Shown here: piece by piece, positions 1-8,853 of the stretch
Layout of the letters: every line of letters starts with the position of its first letter
Numbering within the stretch: the stretch's first letter is position 1
NCBI RefSeq assembly: GCF_000620105.1
Contig: NZ_JHVK01000018.1
Location: 1 to 64,000 of the forward strand
Origin: Microvirgula aerodenitrificans DSM 15089
GTDB lineage: Bacteria; Pseudomonadota; Gammaproteobacteria; Burkholderiales; Aquaspirillaceae
Direction of reading: 5' to 3'
DNA length: 64,000 bases
Notes under the pieces: model-generated
Told to the model about the DNA's origin: nothing
Databases searched by the model: none
What the model saw: the letters and a program-made list of their open reading frames with translations, nothing else
Made by a program: the position numbers and the translations under genes

Positions 1-107
1 CGTCAGCCTATGCGAAGCAGTTAGCCGGAAAACCGGCTACATTAACCACCGGGCTCTAAAGCTGAGTGCTACTGAATCCGGGGTGACGTCGCAGCCGCAA
101 AAACGGC
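1..107. other. Intergenic sequence at window edge
   Basis: No gene is recognised here. A 7-bp inverted repeat (TAGCCGG/CCGGCTA, about 22-39) could form a hairpin but has no T-run on either strand. It may be the 3' region of the acyl-CoA-binding protein transcript. Confidence 0.3.
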
Positions 108-371
108 TCAGCGGCCCAGCAGACGATCGACCAGCGCAATGTACTGCGCCATCGCGCCGTCAGTCGGCGTGCCCTTCAGCTTGTCCCAGGCGTCGAATTT
201 CATCCGGTTGATGAAGTCCATCATGCCCGGCCGCTCGCCGGTGGCATCGCCGGCCGATGCCTGCTTGTACAGGGCGTACAGTTCCAGCATCGTCGCATTG
301 TCCGGGCGTTCGGACAGCGATTGCACGTCGGCTTGCGCCTGCTGGAAACGGGTGCTCAGTTCGGTCGACAT
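108..371 (-). CDS. Acyl-CoA-binding protein (ACBP family)
   Basis: The product is 87 residues, the usual size of a stand-alone ACBP. It begins MSTELSTRFQQAQADVQ and carries the family pattern LYALYKQASAGD followed by KFDAWDKLKG. The family binds medium- and long-chain acyl-CoA esters in the cytosol; this role is inferred from the family. The start is set by an AGGAGA ribosome-binding site about 8 nt upstream; an in-frame extension to 437 lacks such a site. It follows pgpA by about 75 nt on the same strand and may be the last gene of the thiL-pgpA unit. Confidence 0.85.
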   Translation of the reverse strand: MSTELSTRFQQAQADVQSLSERPDNATMLELYALYKQASAGDATGERPGMMDFINRMKFDAWDKLKGTPTDGAMAQYIALVDRLLGR

Positions 372-445
372 CGGCGCTTCTCCTGCGATTTCGGTGGTCA
401 TGACACTGAAATGTAACACGCCACCGCCCGTTTTCATACGCCCGT

Positions 446-979
446 TTAAATCAGCCGCAGCATGCCGGCCGGCTGGGTCAGCACACCGAGCCAGGCCAGC
501 ATTTCCAGCCCGACAATGGCAAAAACCGCGGCCAGCACGTCGTCCAGCATCACCCCCAGGCCACCACCCACCCGCGAATCGATCCAGCGGATCGGCCAGG
601 GTTTGAAAATATCGAACAGGCGGAACAGCAGAAACGCCGCAATCCAGCCACCCACCGTATTCGGGGCAAAGGCCAGCACCAGCATCATCGACACGATTTC
701 ATCCCAGACCACGCCACCATAATCGTCGACCCCCAGATCGCGGCAGGTGCGGCCGCAGGCATAGCAGCCATAGGCAAACAGCGGCACGCACAGCCAGGCG
801 ATCAGCAGGTCGGACAGCCCCGCCACCAGCAGCACGGCCATGATCGGACAGGCGACCAGCGTCCCCCAGGTACCCGGTGCGCGGCGCGCCAGACCCGCCC
901 CGAAACCGAAGGCAATGAAGCGGTAGCTGCGCTGGCGGATAAAGCGCCAGCTGGCGCTATGCGAAGTGGTCAAAGCCAT
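446..979 (-). CDS. pgpA: Phosphatidylglycerophosphatase A
   Basis: This 177-residue membrane protein would dephosphorylate phosphatidylglycerophosphate to phosphatidylglycerol at the inner membrane. Family hallmarks are an early GFGAG..APGTWGTL motif (residues about 25-41), DYGGVVWDEIVSM near residue 90, FRLFDIFKPWPI, and the acidic GGLGVMLDDVLAA near the C-terminus. Several hydrophobic spans are visible. Its start overlaps the 3' end of thiL by 23 bp, so the two are translationally coupled. The thiL-pgpA order is common in proteobacteria. Confidence 0.95.
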   Translation of the reverse strand: MALTTSHSASWRFIRQRSYRFIAFGFGAGLARRAPGTWGTLVACPIMAVLLVAGLSDLLIAWLCVPLFAYGCYACGRTCRDLGVDDYGGVVWDEIVSMMLVLAFAPNTVGGWIAAFLLFRLFDIFKPWPIRWIDSRVGGGLGVMLDDVLAAVFAIVGLEMLAWLGVLTQPAGMLRLI

Positions 980-1898
980 TCCTTTTCAAATGGACCGGTC
1001 GCTGTTGCGCATCAAGCAGGCGCAGGCCGGGAGCCGCGTCGATCACCCCGACCCGGGTCACATCAACGCCGGCGCGTGCGGCGGCGGCACGCACGGCAGC
1101 AGCCTGCGCTGGCGGCGCAGTAAAACACAGTTCGTAGTCGTCGCCGCCAGCGGCGATGGCATCGCGCCAGATGGCCCGCTCAAGCCGGTCATCGGTCGGC
1201 AGTGCATCGATATCGACCGTCGCCCCGACTGCAGAGCGTTCGAGAATATGACCAAGGTCGCCGGCAAAGCCATCAGAAATGTCGAGCATGGCACTGGCGA
1301 TGCCGCGCAGTGCCATGCCGAGCCCGATCCGCGGCTCCGGCCATTCCAGCCGCTTGCGGCATTCGGCCAGCAACGGCGCGGACAGCCTGGCCTCGCCCGA
1401 CAGATGGGCCAGGGCGGCTGCCGCCAGTCCCAGTTGGCCACTGACCCAGATCTCGTCGCCCGGCCGGGCGCCATCACGGCGGATCGCCTGGCCGGCCGGC
1501 ACTTCGCCACCGATGGTCACCGACAGGGTCAGCGGGCCGCAGGTGGTATCCCCGCCGACGATATCGACACCGGTCCGCTCGGCCAGCGCAAACAGCCCGT
1601 CGCAGAACGCTGCGATCCACGCCTCGTCCAGCGTCGGCAAGGCCGCACCGAGCACGGCCCACACCGGTTCGCCGCCCATGGCGGCGATGTCCGACAGATT
1701 GACTGCCAGCGTCTTGTGACCCAGTGCGGCCGGATCGACATCGGCAAAGAAGTGGCGACCGGCAACCAGCAGATCGGTCGAGACCAGCAATTCAGTGCCC
1801 GGCGTCGGCACCAGCACGGCGGCATCGTCGCCGACCCCCAGCCGCGCCCGCCGGGCCGGTCGGGTGAAATAGCGGCGAATCATCGCGAATTCGTTCAT
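957..1898 (-). CDS. thiL: Thiamine-monophosphate kinase
   Basis: The 313-residue product starts at MNEFAMIRRYF. ThiL phosphorylates thiamine monophosphate to the diphosphate cofactor with ATP. Visible motifs are GVGDDAAVL (ATP/Mg site), STDLLVAGRHF, the AIR-synthase-like NLSDIAAMGGEP, VGGDTT, and LDISDGFAGDL in the C-terminal half. The gene lies downstream of nusB but behind a strong intrinsic terminator, so expression from the rib-nusB transcript needs read-through or a promoter not evident here. It overlaps pgpA. Confidence 0.95.
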   Translation of the reverse strand: MNEFAMIRRYFTRPARRARLGVGDDAAVLVPTPGTELLVSTDLLVAGRHFFADVDPAALGHKTLAVNLSDIAAMGGEPVWAVLGAALPTLDEAWIAAFCDGLFALAERTGVDIVGGDTTCGPLTLSVTIGGEVPAGQAIRRDGARPGDEIWVSGQLGLAAAALAHLSGEARLSAPLLAECRKRLEWPEPRIGLGMALRGIASAMLDISDGFAGDLGHILERSAVGATVDIDALPTDDRLERAIWRDAIAAGGDDYELCFTAPPAQAAAVRAAAARAGVDVTRVGVIDAAPGLRLLDAQQRPVHLKRNGFDHFA

Positions 1899-1928
1899 CG
1901 AAGCGCCTACGTCAACAGCATGAAAACG

Positions 1929-1953
1929 AAAAAACACCCGCGCGAGGCGGGTG
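1929..1953 (-). terminator. Intrinsic terminator after nusB
   Basis: On the minus strand a 7-bp stem (CACCCGC/GCGGGTG) with a 5-nt loop is followed directly by six T. It separates the ribE-nusB unit from thiL-pgpA. Confidence 0.85.
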
Positions 1954-1975
1954 CATGGCGAATCGGCCGGAACGC

Positions 1976-2470
1976 TTACTCGGCGTCGGTCGACGGCTCG
2001 TCATCGGCCGGTGCCGGTGCCGGGCGCTTGCCGCGACGGTTGGCACGCACGGCGGCACATTCGTCAGGACGCGCTTCGGCAGCGAACTTGTCCAGCACGC
2101 CATTGACGAAGCGATGGCCTTCGGCGCCGCCGAAGGTCTTCGCCAGCTCGATGGCTTCATTGATGATGACGGCCAGCGGGGTATCCGGATGGCGCAGCAG
2201 TTCCAGCGCCGCCACCAGCAGCACCGCGCGCTCGACCGGATTGACTTCCTCCGGGGCGCGTTCGAAATGCTTCGACAGCGCCTCGTCCAGCACCGGGGCC
2301 TCGTTCAGCACACCGAACAGCAGTGCGCGGAACAGGTTCTCGTCAGCCTTGACGAAGTATTCGTTCTCGCGCAGGTTCTTTTCGATGGATGCAGCGGTCA
2401 ACTGGTTCAGTTGCCACTGGTAAATCCCTTGCACCGCGAATTCGCGGGCACGTCGTCGTGCAGTTTTCAT
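1976..2470 (-). CDS. nusB: Transcription antitermination protein NusB
   Basis: The 164-residue product starts [21 protein letters not shown], the typical NusB N-terminus. The protein binds boxA RNA with S10 (NusE) and helps antitermination of rRNA operons. FVKADENLFRALLFGVL, PVERAVLLVAALELL and INEAIELAKTFGG match the family helices. The C-terminal extension after residue about 140 is basic and then acidic. The ATG overlaps the ribH stop by one base (TGATG), indicating coupled translation; ribH-nusB adjacency is widely conserved. Confidence 0.96.
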   Translation of the reverse strand: MKTARRRAREFAVQGIYQWQLNQLTAASIEKNLRENEYFVKADENLFRALLFGVLNEAPVLDEALSKHFERAPEEVNPVERAVLLVAALELLRHPDTPLAVIINEAIELAKTFGGAEGHRFVNGVLDKFAAEARPDECAAVRANRRGKRPAPAPADDEPSTDAE

Positions 2471-2943
2471 CAGTCGTAAAACGCTTTCTGGAGATTGGCC
2501 ATTTCCACCGCGCAACGTGCGCAGTCGCGGCCCTTTTCATCCATGCGCGCCTCGGCCTGTTCATCGGTATCGCAGGTCAGTACGCCGTTGGCGACCGGAA
2601 TGTCGAAATCCAGCCCGACCCGGGTCAATGCCGAGCCTGCTTCGTTGGACACCAGCTCGAAGTGATAGGTCTCGCCGCGAATGACTGCGCCGAGCGCAAT
2701 CAGCGCGTCGTAGGCGTCGTCTTCGTTCTGTGCCATCGCCTGCAGGGCCAGCGGAATTTCCAGCGCGCCGGGCACGGTGACGAAGGTGATGTCATCCGCT
2801 TGCACCCCCAGGATGCCCAGCTCTTCCAGGCAGGCATCGCGCAGGCCTTCGCAGACCGGCAGATTGAAGCGGGCCATGACCACACCGACTCGCAGCCCTT
2901 CACCGTTCAGATTCGGTTCGATATTCACAACGTCAGCGCGCAT
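2470..2943 (-). CDS. ribH: 6,7-dimethyl-8-ribityllumazine synthase
   Basis: RibH (157 residues) condenses 3,4-dihydroxy-2-butanone 4-phosphate with 5-amino-6-ribitylaminouracil. Visible features are the early [40 protein letters not shown] with the catalytic-region His, and [15 protein letters not shown]. The start [11 protein letters not shown] was chosen because GGGGAG lies just upstream; an in-frame extension to 2985 is unlikely. It sits between ribBX and nusB in the riboflavin unit. Confidence 0.96.
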   Translation of the reverse strand: MRADVVNIEPNLNGEGLRVGVVMARFNLPVCEGLRDACLEELGILGVQADDITFVTVPGALEIPLALQAMAQNEDDAYDALIALGAVIRGETYHFELVSNEAGSALTRVGLDFDIPVANGVLTCDTDEQAEARMDEKGRDCARCAVEMANLQKAFYD

Positions 2944-3066
2944 GGCGACTCCCCGTGATGGATGAAAAGGCGGAAGGAAACACACCTGGGAAAGGGCGGC
3001 ATTTTAAAGCGGATACCCGGCCTTGGCGAGCCGTGATCCAAAATGGCTGATGCCGCCCGGCCGGTT

Positions 3067-4173
3067 TCAGCCCCGGGTGTCGTCGTCCGGCAGCAGATAA
3101 CCGGTCACTTCCAGCGAGAAGCCGGTCATGCTCGGCAGCTTGGCCGGCTTGGACATCAGCTTCATCTTGCCGACACCGAGGCGACGCAGGATCTGTGCGC
3201 CGATGCCGTAGATTTTCGGGTCCCACTTGCGTTCCGGTGCATCGACGACACCGGGGAAGGCACGCGCCAGCAGCGTCTGCCCGTCCTCGTCACGATGCAG
3301 CAGGATCAGCACGCCGGAGCCGGCCTCGTCGAAAGCGCGCATCACGCGCGGAATCGGCCAGCTGTGCGAATCGCATGCCGAATCCATCCAGTCGATGACC
3401 GACAGCGGTTCGTGCACGCGCACCGGCGTGTCGCGGCTGGCATCGATCCGGCCCTTGACCAGCGCCAGATGGGTCGCGCCGCTGGTCGCATCGCGGAACG
3501 CATGCAGCCGGACCTGGCCGTACGGCGTGTCCAGGTCGCGCTCGGCCACATGTTCGATCAGGCTTTCGGTCTGGCTGCGGTGGGCGATCAGGTCGGCAAT
3601 GGTGCCGACCTTCAGTCCGTGCTTCTCGGCGAACTCGAGCAGTTCCGGCAGGCGGGCCATGGTGCCGTCGTCATTCATGACTTCGCAGATCACGGCGGCC
3701 GGCGTCAGTCCGGCCAGCGCGGCGAGGTCGCAGCCGGCCTCGGTATGGCCGGCGCGCACCAGCACGCCGCCGTTCTTGGCCTTCAGCGGGAAGATGTGGC
3801 CCGGCTGGACGATATCGGCCGGCCTGGCGTCACGCGCGACGGCAGCCTGCACGGTGCGGGCACGGTCGGCGGCGGAAATGCCGGTAGTCACGCCGTCGGC
3901 GGCCTCGATCGACAGCGTGAAGTTGGTGCCGTGCGACGAGCCGTTGTTGGCGACCATCAGCGGCAGGTTCAGCTGCGTGCAACGGTCTTCGGTCAGCGTC
4001 AGGCAGATCAGGCCGCGCGCGTGCTTGGCCATGAAGTTGATCTGCTCGGCGTTGACGAAATCGGCGGCAAGGATCAGGTCGCCCTCGTTTTCGCGGTCTT
4101 CGTCATCGATGACGATGACCTGCTTGCCGGCCTTGATGTCGGCGATGATGTCTTGAATCGGGGAAATGGTCAT
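3067..4173 (-). CDS. ribB: 3,4-dihydroxy-2-butanone-4-phosphate synthase with degenerate GTP cyclohydrolase II domain (RibBX type)
   Basis: The N-terminal half (about 1-205) is a complete DHBP synthase: DDEDRENEGD (23-32), HARGLICL, GSSHGTNF and RAGHTEAGCDL (140-150) are the catalytic loops that make the 4-carbon riboflavin precursor from ribulose 5-phosphate. The C-terminal 160 residues resemble GTP cyclohydrolase II, but the zinc-binding cysteine cluster and catalytic segment are replaced (VRVHEPLSVIDWMDSAC), so cyclohydrolase activity is unlikely. This layout matches the RibBX variant known in proteobacteria. A true ribA should be elsewhere in the genome. Neighbours are ribH and a PP-loop ATPase gene. 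Confidence 0.9.
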   Translation of the reverse strand: MTISPIQDIIADIKAGKQVIVIDDEDRENEGDLILAADFVNAEQINFMAKHARGLICLTLTEDRCTQLNLPLMVANNGSSHGTNFTLSIEAADGVTTGISAADRARTVQAAVARDARPADIVQPGHIFPLKAKNGGVLVRAGHTEAGCDLAALAGLTPAAVICEVMNDDGTMARLPELLEFAEKHGLKVGTIADLIAHRSQTESLIEHVAERDLDTPYGQVRLHAFRDATSGATHLALVKGRIDASRDTPVRVHEPLSVIDWMDSACDSHSWPIPRVMRAFDEAGSGVLILLHRDEDGQTLLARAFPGVVDAPERKWDPKIYGIGAQILRRLGVGKMKLMSKPAKLPSMTGFSLEVTGYLLPDDDTRG

Positions 4174-4203
4174 GGAAGTCGGCTCCGCCGACGGCGCAGG
4201 CCG

Positions 4204-4851
4204 TCAGCGTGGATAAAAATCGATGAAGGCGCAGCCACCATGGCGGTGGATGTCGCCGGTTTGCAAGGTCAGCGGCTGCCGGAACAACGGGCCGTCGACC
4301 ACTACGGTATGGAACTCGCCGCCCTCGCCGCACGGGTCGACGCCCAGCGCTTCCAGTTCGGTCACGCAGTCGGCATCGAGGGTACGGCCGAGGAACGATG
4401 CCGGCAAGGCATCCTCGCGCACGGTGCTCAGCCGGGCGACAAAGCCCGCACCGATCATCTCGTCGACCAGCGAACGGCGCGATGCCTGCCACAGCGGCAA
4501 CCAGGCCTGCAGGCCGGCGCGGACACAGACCTTTTCCTCCCAGAAACGGTGCGCGTCAAGATCGATGTCACCAAATACCACCTGCTCGACGCCGCGTGCG
4601 CGCAGGCCGTGCAGTGCACCGACAAACACCTGTTCGTAGTCGGCCCAGCTGGCCTGGCCGGTCAGCAGCTCGATGCCGAGGCTGTCGGCCTGTGCCGCCA
4701 GCACTTCGGGGCGCAGGCCATGCGAACGGCTGCGCTGCCCGCTCTCGTCGGACATGTTCAGCAGCGCCAGCGGGCGGGCGCCGGCGGCGATGGCGCGCCA
4801 CAGCGCCAGAGCCGAATCCTTGCCGCCGCTCCACGACGCGGCAACGATCAT
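4204..4851 (-). CDS. PP-loop ATP pyrophosphatase, diphthine-ammonia ligase-like
   Basis: The 215-residue protein begins [26 protein letters not shown] is the PP-motif of N-type ATP pyrophosphatases. GDIDLDAHRFWEE and the late GEGGEFHTVVVDGPLF are hallmarks of the Dph6/MJ0570 family. Bacteria lack diphthamide, so the substrate is unknown; adenylation of a carboxylate and amidation is the family chemistry. The ATG overlaps the ribE stop by 4 bp (ATGA) and ribBX follows 30 nt later, so it is embedded in the riboflavin operon. Confidence 0.8.
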   Translation of the reverse strand: MIVAASWSGGKDSALALWRAIAAGARPLALLNMSDESGQRSRSHGLRPEVLAAQADSLGIELLTGQASWADYEQVFVGALHGLRARGVEQVVFGDIDLDAHRFWEEKVCVRAGLQAWLPLWQASRRSLVDEMIGAGFVARLSTVREDALPASFLGRTLDADCVTELEALGVDPCGEGGEFHTVVVDGPLFRQPLTLQTGDIHRHGGCAFIDFYPR

Positions 4852-5465
4852 GCCGCCAGACCGCGCTGCGCCAGTACCCGTTCGACCGTTTCCACAATGG
4901 CCTGGGTCTGCGGGTCGACCTCGATGTTGATCCGCTCGCCGACCCGGCGCCAGCCGAGGTTGGTTCGCGTCAGCGTTTCCGGAATCAGGTGCACGCAGAA
5001 GCCGTCTTCGCGCACGTCACCAACGGTCAGGCTGCAACCGTCGACGCCGACATAACCCTTGTTGAGGATGAAGCGCATCCAGGTCGCCGGCAGCCGGAAC
5101 CAGACGGTGCGGTTGTCCGGGGTATCGATCACGTCGACGACCTCGGCGGTGCACATCACGTGGCCGCTCATCGCGTGGCCGCCGATTTCGTCGCCGAAGC
5201 GCGCGGCACGCTCGACATTCACCCGGTCGCCTTCACCGAGATCACCGAGGTTGGTGACGCGCAGGGTTTCCTGCATCAGGTCGAACGACACCTGATCGCC
5301 GTCGATCGCGGTGACGGTCAGACAGCAGCCGTTGTGCGCGACCGAGGCGCCGATGGCGAGACCCGGCAGCAAGTCCGCAGGCAGGCGGACGACGCGGGTC
5401 TGAAAGGCCGCCCGGCGCTCGATGCGCACGATTTCGGCGACCCCTTGTACGATTCCGGTAAACAT
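4848..5465 (-). CDS. ribE: Riboflavin synthase, alpha subunit
   Basis: RibE (205 residues) dismutates two 6,7-dimethyl-8-ribityllumazine molecules to riboflavin. It starts MFTGIVQG, the invariant N-terminus, and has two lumazine-binding repeats: [25 protein letters not shown] in the first and [26 protein letters not shown] in the second. It is the first gene of the minus-strand rib cluster. I see no convincing FMN riboswitch in the 200 nt upstream. Confidence 0.96.
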   Translation of the reverse strand: MFTGIVQGVAEIVRIERRAAFQTRVVRLPADLLPGLAIGASVAHNGCCLTVTAIDGDQVSFDLMQETLRVTNLGDLGEGDRVNVERAARFGDEIGGHAMSGHVMCTAEVVDVIDTPDNRTVWFRLPATWMRFILNKGYVGVDGCSLTVGDVREDGFCVHLIPETLTRTNLGWRRVGERINIEVDPQTQAIVETVERVLAQRGLAA

Positions 5466-5605
5466 GGCGGGACCATTCTGGAGAGAGGAAAACGACGCCC
5501 GTGTTCACAGGCACGGGACATCCGGACGCTCCGATTCTACCCGTCCGCGGCGGGGATGCCGACCCGCAGCCGGCATCAAAGCCGGATGGGTGGACAGCGG
5601 GCTAC

Positions 5606-5631
5606 TTGTCGGGGTCGATTTCCGCTAGAAT
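5606..5631 (+). promoter_or_regulatory. Possible sigma70 promoter for prfC
   Basis: A TAGAAT -10-like hexamer at 5626-5631 has TTGTCG 14 nt upstream, a short spacer; ACTTGT at 5604 gives 16. The predicted start is about 25 nt before the prfC ATG. Confidence 0.35.
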
Positions 5632-5662
5632 TCACTGTTTTTTCGGCCATTTTCCTCACTCC

Positions 5663-7261
5663 ATGTCAGACATAACCGTTCGCGAAGCCGCGCGCCGCCG
5701 CACCTTCGCCATCATCTCCCACCCCGACGCCGGTAAAACGACGTTGACCGAGAAGCTGTTGCTGTTCTCGGGCGCCATCCAGCAGGCCGGCACCGTCAAG
5801 GGCAAGAAGGGCGGCAAGTTCGCCACGTCGGACTGGATGGAAATCGAAAAGCAGCGCGGCATTTCCGTCGCCAGCTCGGTCATGCAGTTCGACTACTTCG
5901 ACAATGTCGTCAACCTGCTCGACACCCCGGGCCACCAGGACTTCTCCGAAGATACCTACCGGGTGCTGACTGCCGTCGACAGCGCGCTGATGGTCATCGA
6001 TGCCGCCAAGGGTGTGGAAGCGCAAACCATCAAGCTGCTGAACGTCTGCCGCCTGCGTGCGACGCCGATCGTCACTTTCATGAACAAGTACGACCGGGAA
6101 GTCCGCGACTCGCTCGAACTGCTCGATGAAGTGGAGAACGTGCTCGAGATCCGCTGTGCGCCAATTACCTGGCCGATCGGCATGGGCAAGACCTTCCGTG
6201 GCGTCTACCACCTGCTGAACGACCAGGTGTTGCTGTTCGATGCCGGCGGCACCCGCCTGCCGCACGAATTCGACATCATCGACGGCATCGACAATCCGCG
6301 CCTCGACGCCCTGTTCCCGCTCGAGATCGAACAGCTGCGCAACGAGATCGAACTGGTCAAGGCCGCCAGCAACGAGTTCGACCTCGACGCCTTCCTCTCC
6401 GGCGAACTCACGCCGGTGTTCTTCGGCTCGGCCATCAACAATTTCGGCGTCAAGGAAATCCTCGATGCGCTGATTGACTGGGCACCGTCGCCGCGTCCGC
6501 GCCACGCCACCGTGCGTGACGTCGAGCCGGGCGAGGACAAGTTCTCCGGTTTCGTGTTCAAGATCCAGGCCAATATGGATCCGAAGCACCGCGACCGCAT
6601 CGCCTTCCTGCGCGTGTGCTCGGGCAAGTACGAGCGCGGCATGAAGATGAAGCACCTGCGTCTGGGCCGCGATGTGGCGGCAACGTCGGTGGTGACCTTC
6701 ATGGCCCACGACCGCGAAATCGTCGAGGAGGCCTTTGCCGGCGACATCATCGGCATTCCGAACCACGGCAATATCCAGATCGGCGACTCGTTCAGCGAAG
6801 GCGAACAGCTCGCCTTCACCGGCATTCCGTTCTTCGCCCCGGAAATCTTCAAGGCGGTCCGCATCCGCAACCCGCTGAAGATCAAGCAGTTGCAGAAAGG
6901 CCTGCAGCAGCTTGGCGAGGAAGGCGCGGTCCAGGTGTTCAAGCCGGAAAACGGCGCCGACCTGATCCTGGGCGCGGTCGGCGTGCTGCAGTTCGAGGTG
7001 GTCGCCCATCGCCTGCTGACCGAATACGGCGTCGAAGCCATCTTCGAGAACTGCGCGATCTGGACTGCCCGCTGGGTCAGCTGCGACGACCGGGCCAAGT
7101 TCGCCGAGTTCCAGAAGGCCACGGTCCACAACCTGGCCATCGACGCCGCCGGCAGCCTCAGCTACCTGGCGCCGAACCGCGTGAACCTGGAACTGACCCG
7201 CGAACGCTGGCCTGACATCGTGTTCCACGAAACCCGCGAACACGCGGTCAAGTTATCCTGA
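5663..7261 (+). CDS. prfC: Peptide chain release factor 3
   Basis: RF3 is a 532-residue translational GTPase that recycles RF1/RF2 from the ribosome. Visible G motifs are [15 protein letters not shown] (G1), [14 protein letters not shown] (G3) and FMNKYDRE (G4). Segments such as [17 protein letters not shown] and [17 protein letters not shown] are RF3-specific. The start [24 protein letters not shown] agrees with the usual RF3 length; the open frame upstream looks non-coding. No clear Shine-Dalgarno sequence precedes the ATG. The stop overlaps the start of the MscS gene by one base. Confidence 0.97.
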   Translation: MSDITVREAARRRTFAIISHPDAGKTTLTEKLLLFSGAIQQAGTVKGKKGGKFATSDWMEIEKQRGISVASSVMQFDYFDNVVNLLDTPGHQDFSEDTYRVLTAVDSALMVIDAAKGVEAQTIKLLNVCRLRATPIVTFMNKYDREVRDSLELLDEVENVLEIRCAPITWPIGMGKTFRGVYHLLNDQVLLFDAGGTRLPHEFDIIDGIDNPRLDALFPLEIEQLRNEIELVKAASNEFDLDAFLSGELTPVFFGSAINNFGVKEILDALIDWAPSPRPRHATVRDVEPGEDKFSGFVFKIQANMDPKHRDRIAFLRVCSGKYERGMKMKHLRLGRDVAATSVVTFMAHDREIVEEAFAGDIIGIPNHGNIQIGDSFSEGEQLAFTGIPFFAPEIFKAVRIRNPLKIKQLQKGLQQLGEEGAVQVFKPENGADLILGAVGVLQFEVVAHRLLTEYGVEAIFENCAIWTARWVSCDDRAKFAEFQKATVHNLAIDAAGSLSYLAPNRVNLELTRERWPDIVFHETREHAVKLS

Positions 7262-8136
7262 TGCTGGAGACGGCGCTGGACTGGCTCAGGAACCTGCCGC
7301 AGGTCTGGGCCTTCGACCTGATCCGTTCGGCACTGCTGGTGGCCGTGCTGGTGATGCTGCGCGTGATTGCCGCGCGCACGCTGGCCGGCCGGCCGCACCT
7401 GAGCCTGGAATGGCGCCGTCGCTGGTCGGTCAATATCCGCAACGGGCTGATCATTTTCGGCCTGCTCGGACTGGTGGTGATCTGGTCGGCCGAGCTGCAG
7501 ACCCTCGCGGTGTCGATGGTGGCCATTGCCGCCGCGCTGGCGCTGTCGCTGAAAGAGCTGATCATGTGCTTTTCCGGCAGCTTCCTGCGCGCGATGAGCA
7601 AGGGCTACAACATCGGCGACCGGATCGAGATCGGCAACTACCGCGGCCGGGTCATCGACATCAACCTGTTCGGCACCACCATTCTGGAGATCGGCCCGCG
7701 TCACGATGCCCACCAGCAGACCGGCCGTGCCATCACTTTTCCGAACAGCCTGCTGCTGACGCAGGCCGTCACCCGCGAAGACTACACCGGCGACTATCTG
7801 GTCCACGTGATCACGGTGCCGCTGAATGTCCAGGCTGACGTGCTGAAGGCCGAAAAGCTGCTGCTGGCGGCAGCGCAGGAAATCTGCGCGCCGTACCTGG
7901 CCGATGCCCACCGTCACATGGCGGCCATCGAAGCGCTCAGCCTGATCGATACGCCGTCGGTCGATCCGCGCGTGTCGATCAATATTGCCGATGAGAAAAC
8001 CCTGCGCCTGAATCTGCGCATTGCCGTGCCACGCGCCCAGAAGCAACGCGTCGAGCAGGCCATCCTGCACCGCTTCGTCGCCGATTTCTTCGGCCATGGC
8101 GACAGCGAGCAGGATGCGCCGCGGCAGCCATCCTGA
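7261..8136 (+). CDS. MscS-family mechanosensitive ion channel
   Basis: The 291-residue membrane protein has N-terminal hydrophobic spans (about 18-40, 62-80, 83-105) followed by the MscS pore-lining and beta domains: AIAAALALSLKELIMCFSGSFLRAMSKGYNIGDRIEIGNYRGRV is collinear with the family (shown as short pieces: ALSLKELIMCF, YNIGDRIEIG, ITFPNSLLL). It should be a small-conductance channel that opens on osmotic downshock. It overlaps prfC by one base (TGATG), so the two are probably cotranscribed. Confidence 0.88.
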   Translation: MLETALDWLRNLPQVWAFDLIRSALLVAVLVMLRVIAARTLAGRPHLSLEWRRRWSVNIRNGLIIFGLLGLVVIWSAELQTLAVSMVAIAAALALSLKELIMCFSGSFLRAMSKGYNIGDRIEIGNYRGRVIDINLFGTTILEIGPRHDAHQQTGRAITFPNSLLLTQAVTREDYTGDYLVHVITVPLNVQADVLKAEKLLLAAAQEICAPYLADAHRHMAAIEALSLIDTPSVDPRVSINIADEKTLRLNLRIAVPRAQKQRVEQAILHRFVADFFGHGDSEQDAPRQPS

Positions 8137-8183
8137 CTTCCCTGCCCGCGACCGCCGGCGGGCCCGTTCATCAAGGAGCCGTC

Positions 8184-8837
8184 ATGAGCAAAAGACCGGC
8201 CATAAAAACCTACGATCGCATCGTCTCGGAGAGCCTGGCCCTGTTCAATGAACATGGCGAGCGCACCATTACCACCAACCACATCGCGGCTCATCTCGGC
8301 ATCAGCCCGGGCAATCTGTACTACCACTTCCGCAACAAGGAAGAGATCGTTTACCAGATTTTCCTGCAGTACAAACACTTCCTGACCGAGAGGCTGGCCG
8401 CCCCGGCCGACCGCGACATCAAGGTCGATGACATGGAACGCTATTTCGATACCGTGTTCCAGGCGATGTGGCAGTTCCGCTTCATGTTCTACGACCTGCC
8501 CGGCCTGCTGGCCCGCAATCCGCAGATGCAGGCCGAGTACCACCATTTCATCCATACCGATCTGGAAGAACGGCTGAACGCGCTGTTTCACCGCTTCGCC
8601 GAGATCGGCCTGTTCCGCATCGACGAGGAAGACATCCGGCCGATGGTCACCAATGTCTGGCTGGTGGCAAAATTCTGGTTCGCATTCGAGCAGGCATCAC
8701 GGCCGAAGGAACCGATCAGCGAGGCGGCCGGCAACCGCGGCGTCTGCCAGGTGCTGGCACTGTTCAAGCCATATGTGCCTGCCGAATTCCTGCCGACCTT
8801 CCGCCTGCTGGCGTCGAAGTACACGGCTGCAAACTGA
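8184..8837 (+). CDS. TetR-family transcriptional regulator
   Basis: The 217-residue protein has a TetR N-terminal DNA-binding domain: YDRIVSESLALFNEHGERTI, then TTNHIAAHLGISPGNLYYHF, the helix-turn-helix, and RNKEEIVYQIF. The C-terminal ligand domain is rich in aromatic residues (MWQFRFMFYDLPGLL) and resembles regulators annotated with acyl or other hydrophobic ligands; the effector is not identifiable. An AAGGAG ribosome-binding site precedes the ATG. It is followed 16 nt later by bluB. Confidence 0.88.
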   Translation: MSKRPAIKTYDRIVSESLALFNEHGERTITTNHIAAHLGISPGNLYYHFRNKEEIVYQIFLQYKHFLTERLAAPADRDIKVDDMERYFDTVFQAMWQFRFMFYDLPGLLARNPQMQAEYHHFIHTDLEERLNALFHRFAEIGLFRIDEEDIRPMVTNVWLVAKFWFAFEQASRPKEPISEAAGNRGVCQVLALFKPYVPAEFLPTFRLLASKYTAAN

Positions 8838-8853
8838 GCTTTTTCCGACACCG

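Noticed and set aside
3043-5055. Very long plus-strand open frame over ribBX and the PP-loop gene
   Set aside because: A mirror frame of GC-rich genes on the other strand; no ribosome-binding site or family motif.
5540-5600. Plus-strand sequence near GCCGGCATCAAAGCCGGATGG resembling the 3' part of an FMN riboswitch (shown here only in outline)
   Set aside because: The remaining conserved FMN-riboswitch elements are missing and it points towards prfC, not the rib genes.
5466-5660. FMN riboswitch expected before ribE
   Set aside because: No conserved core on the minus strand.
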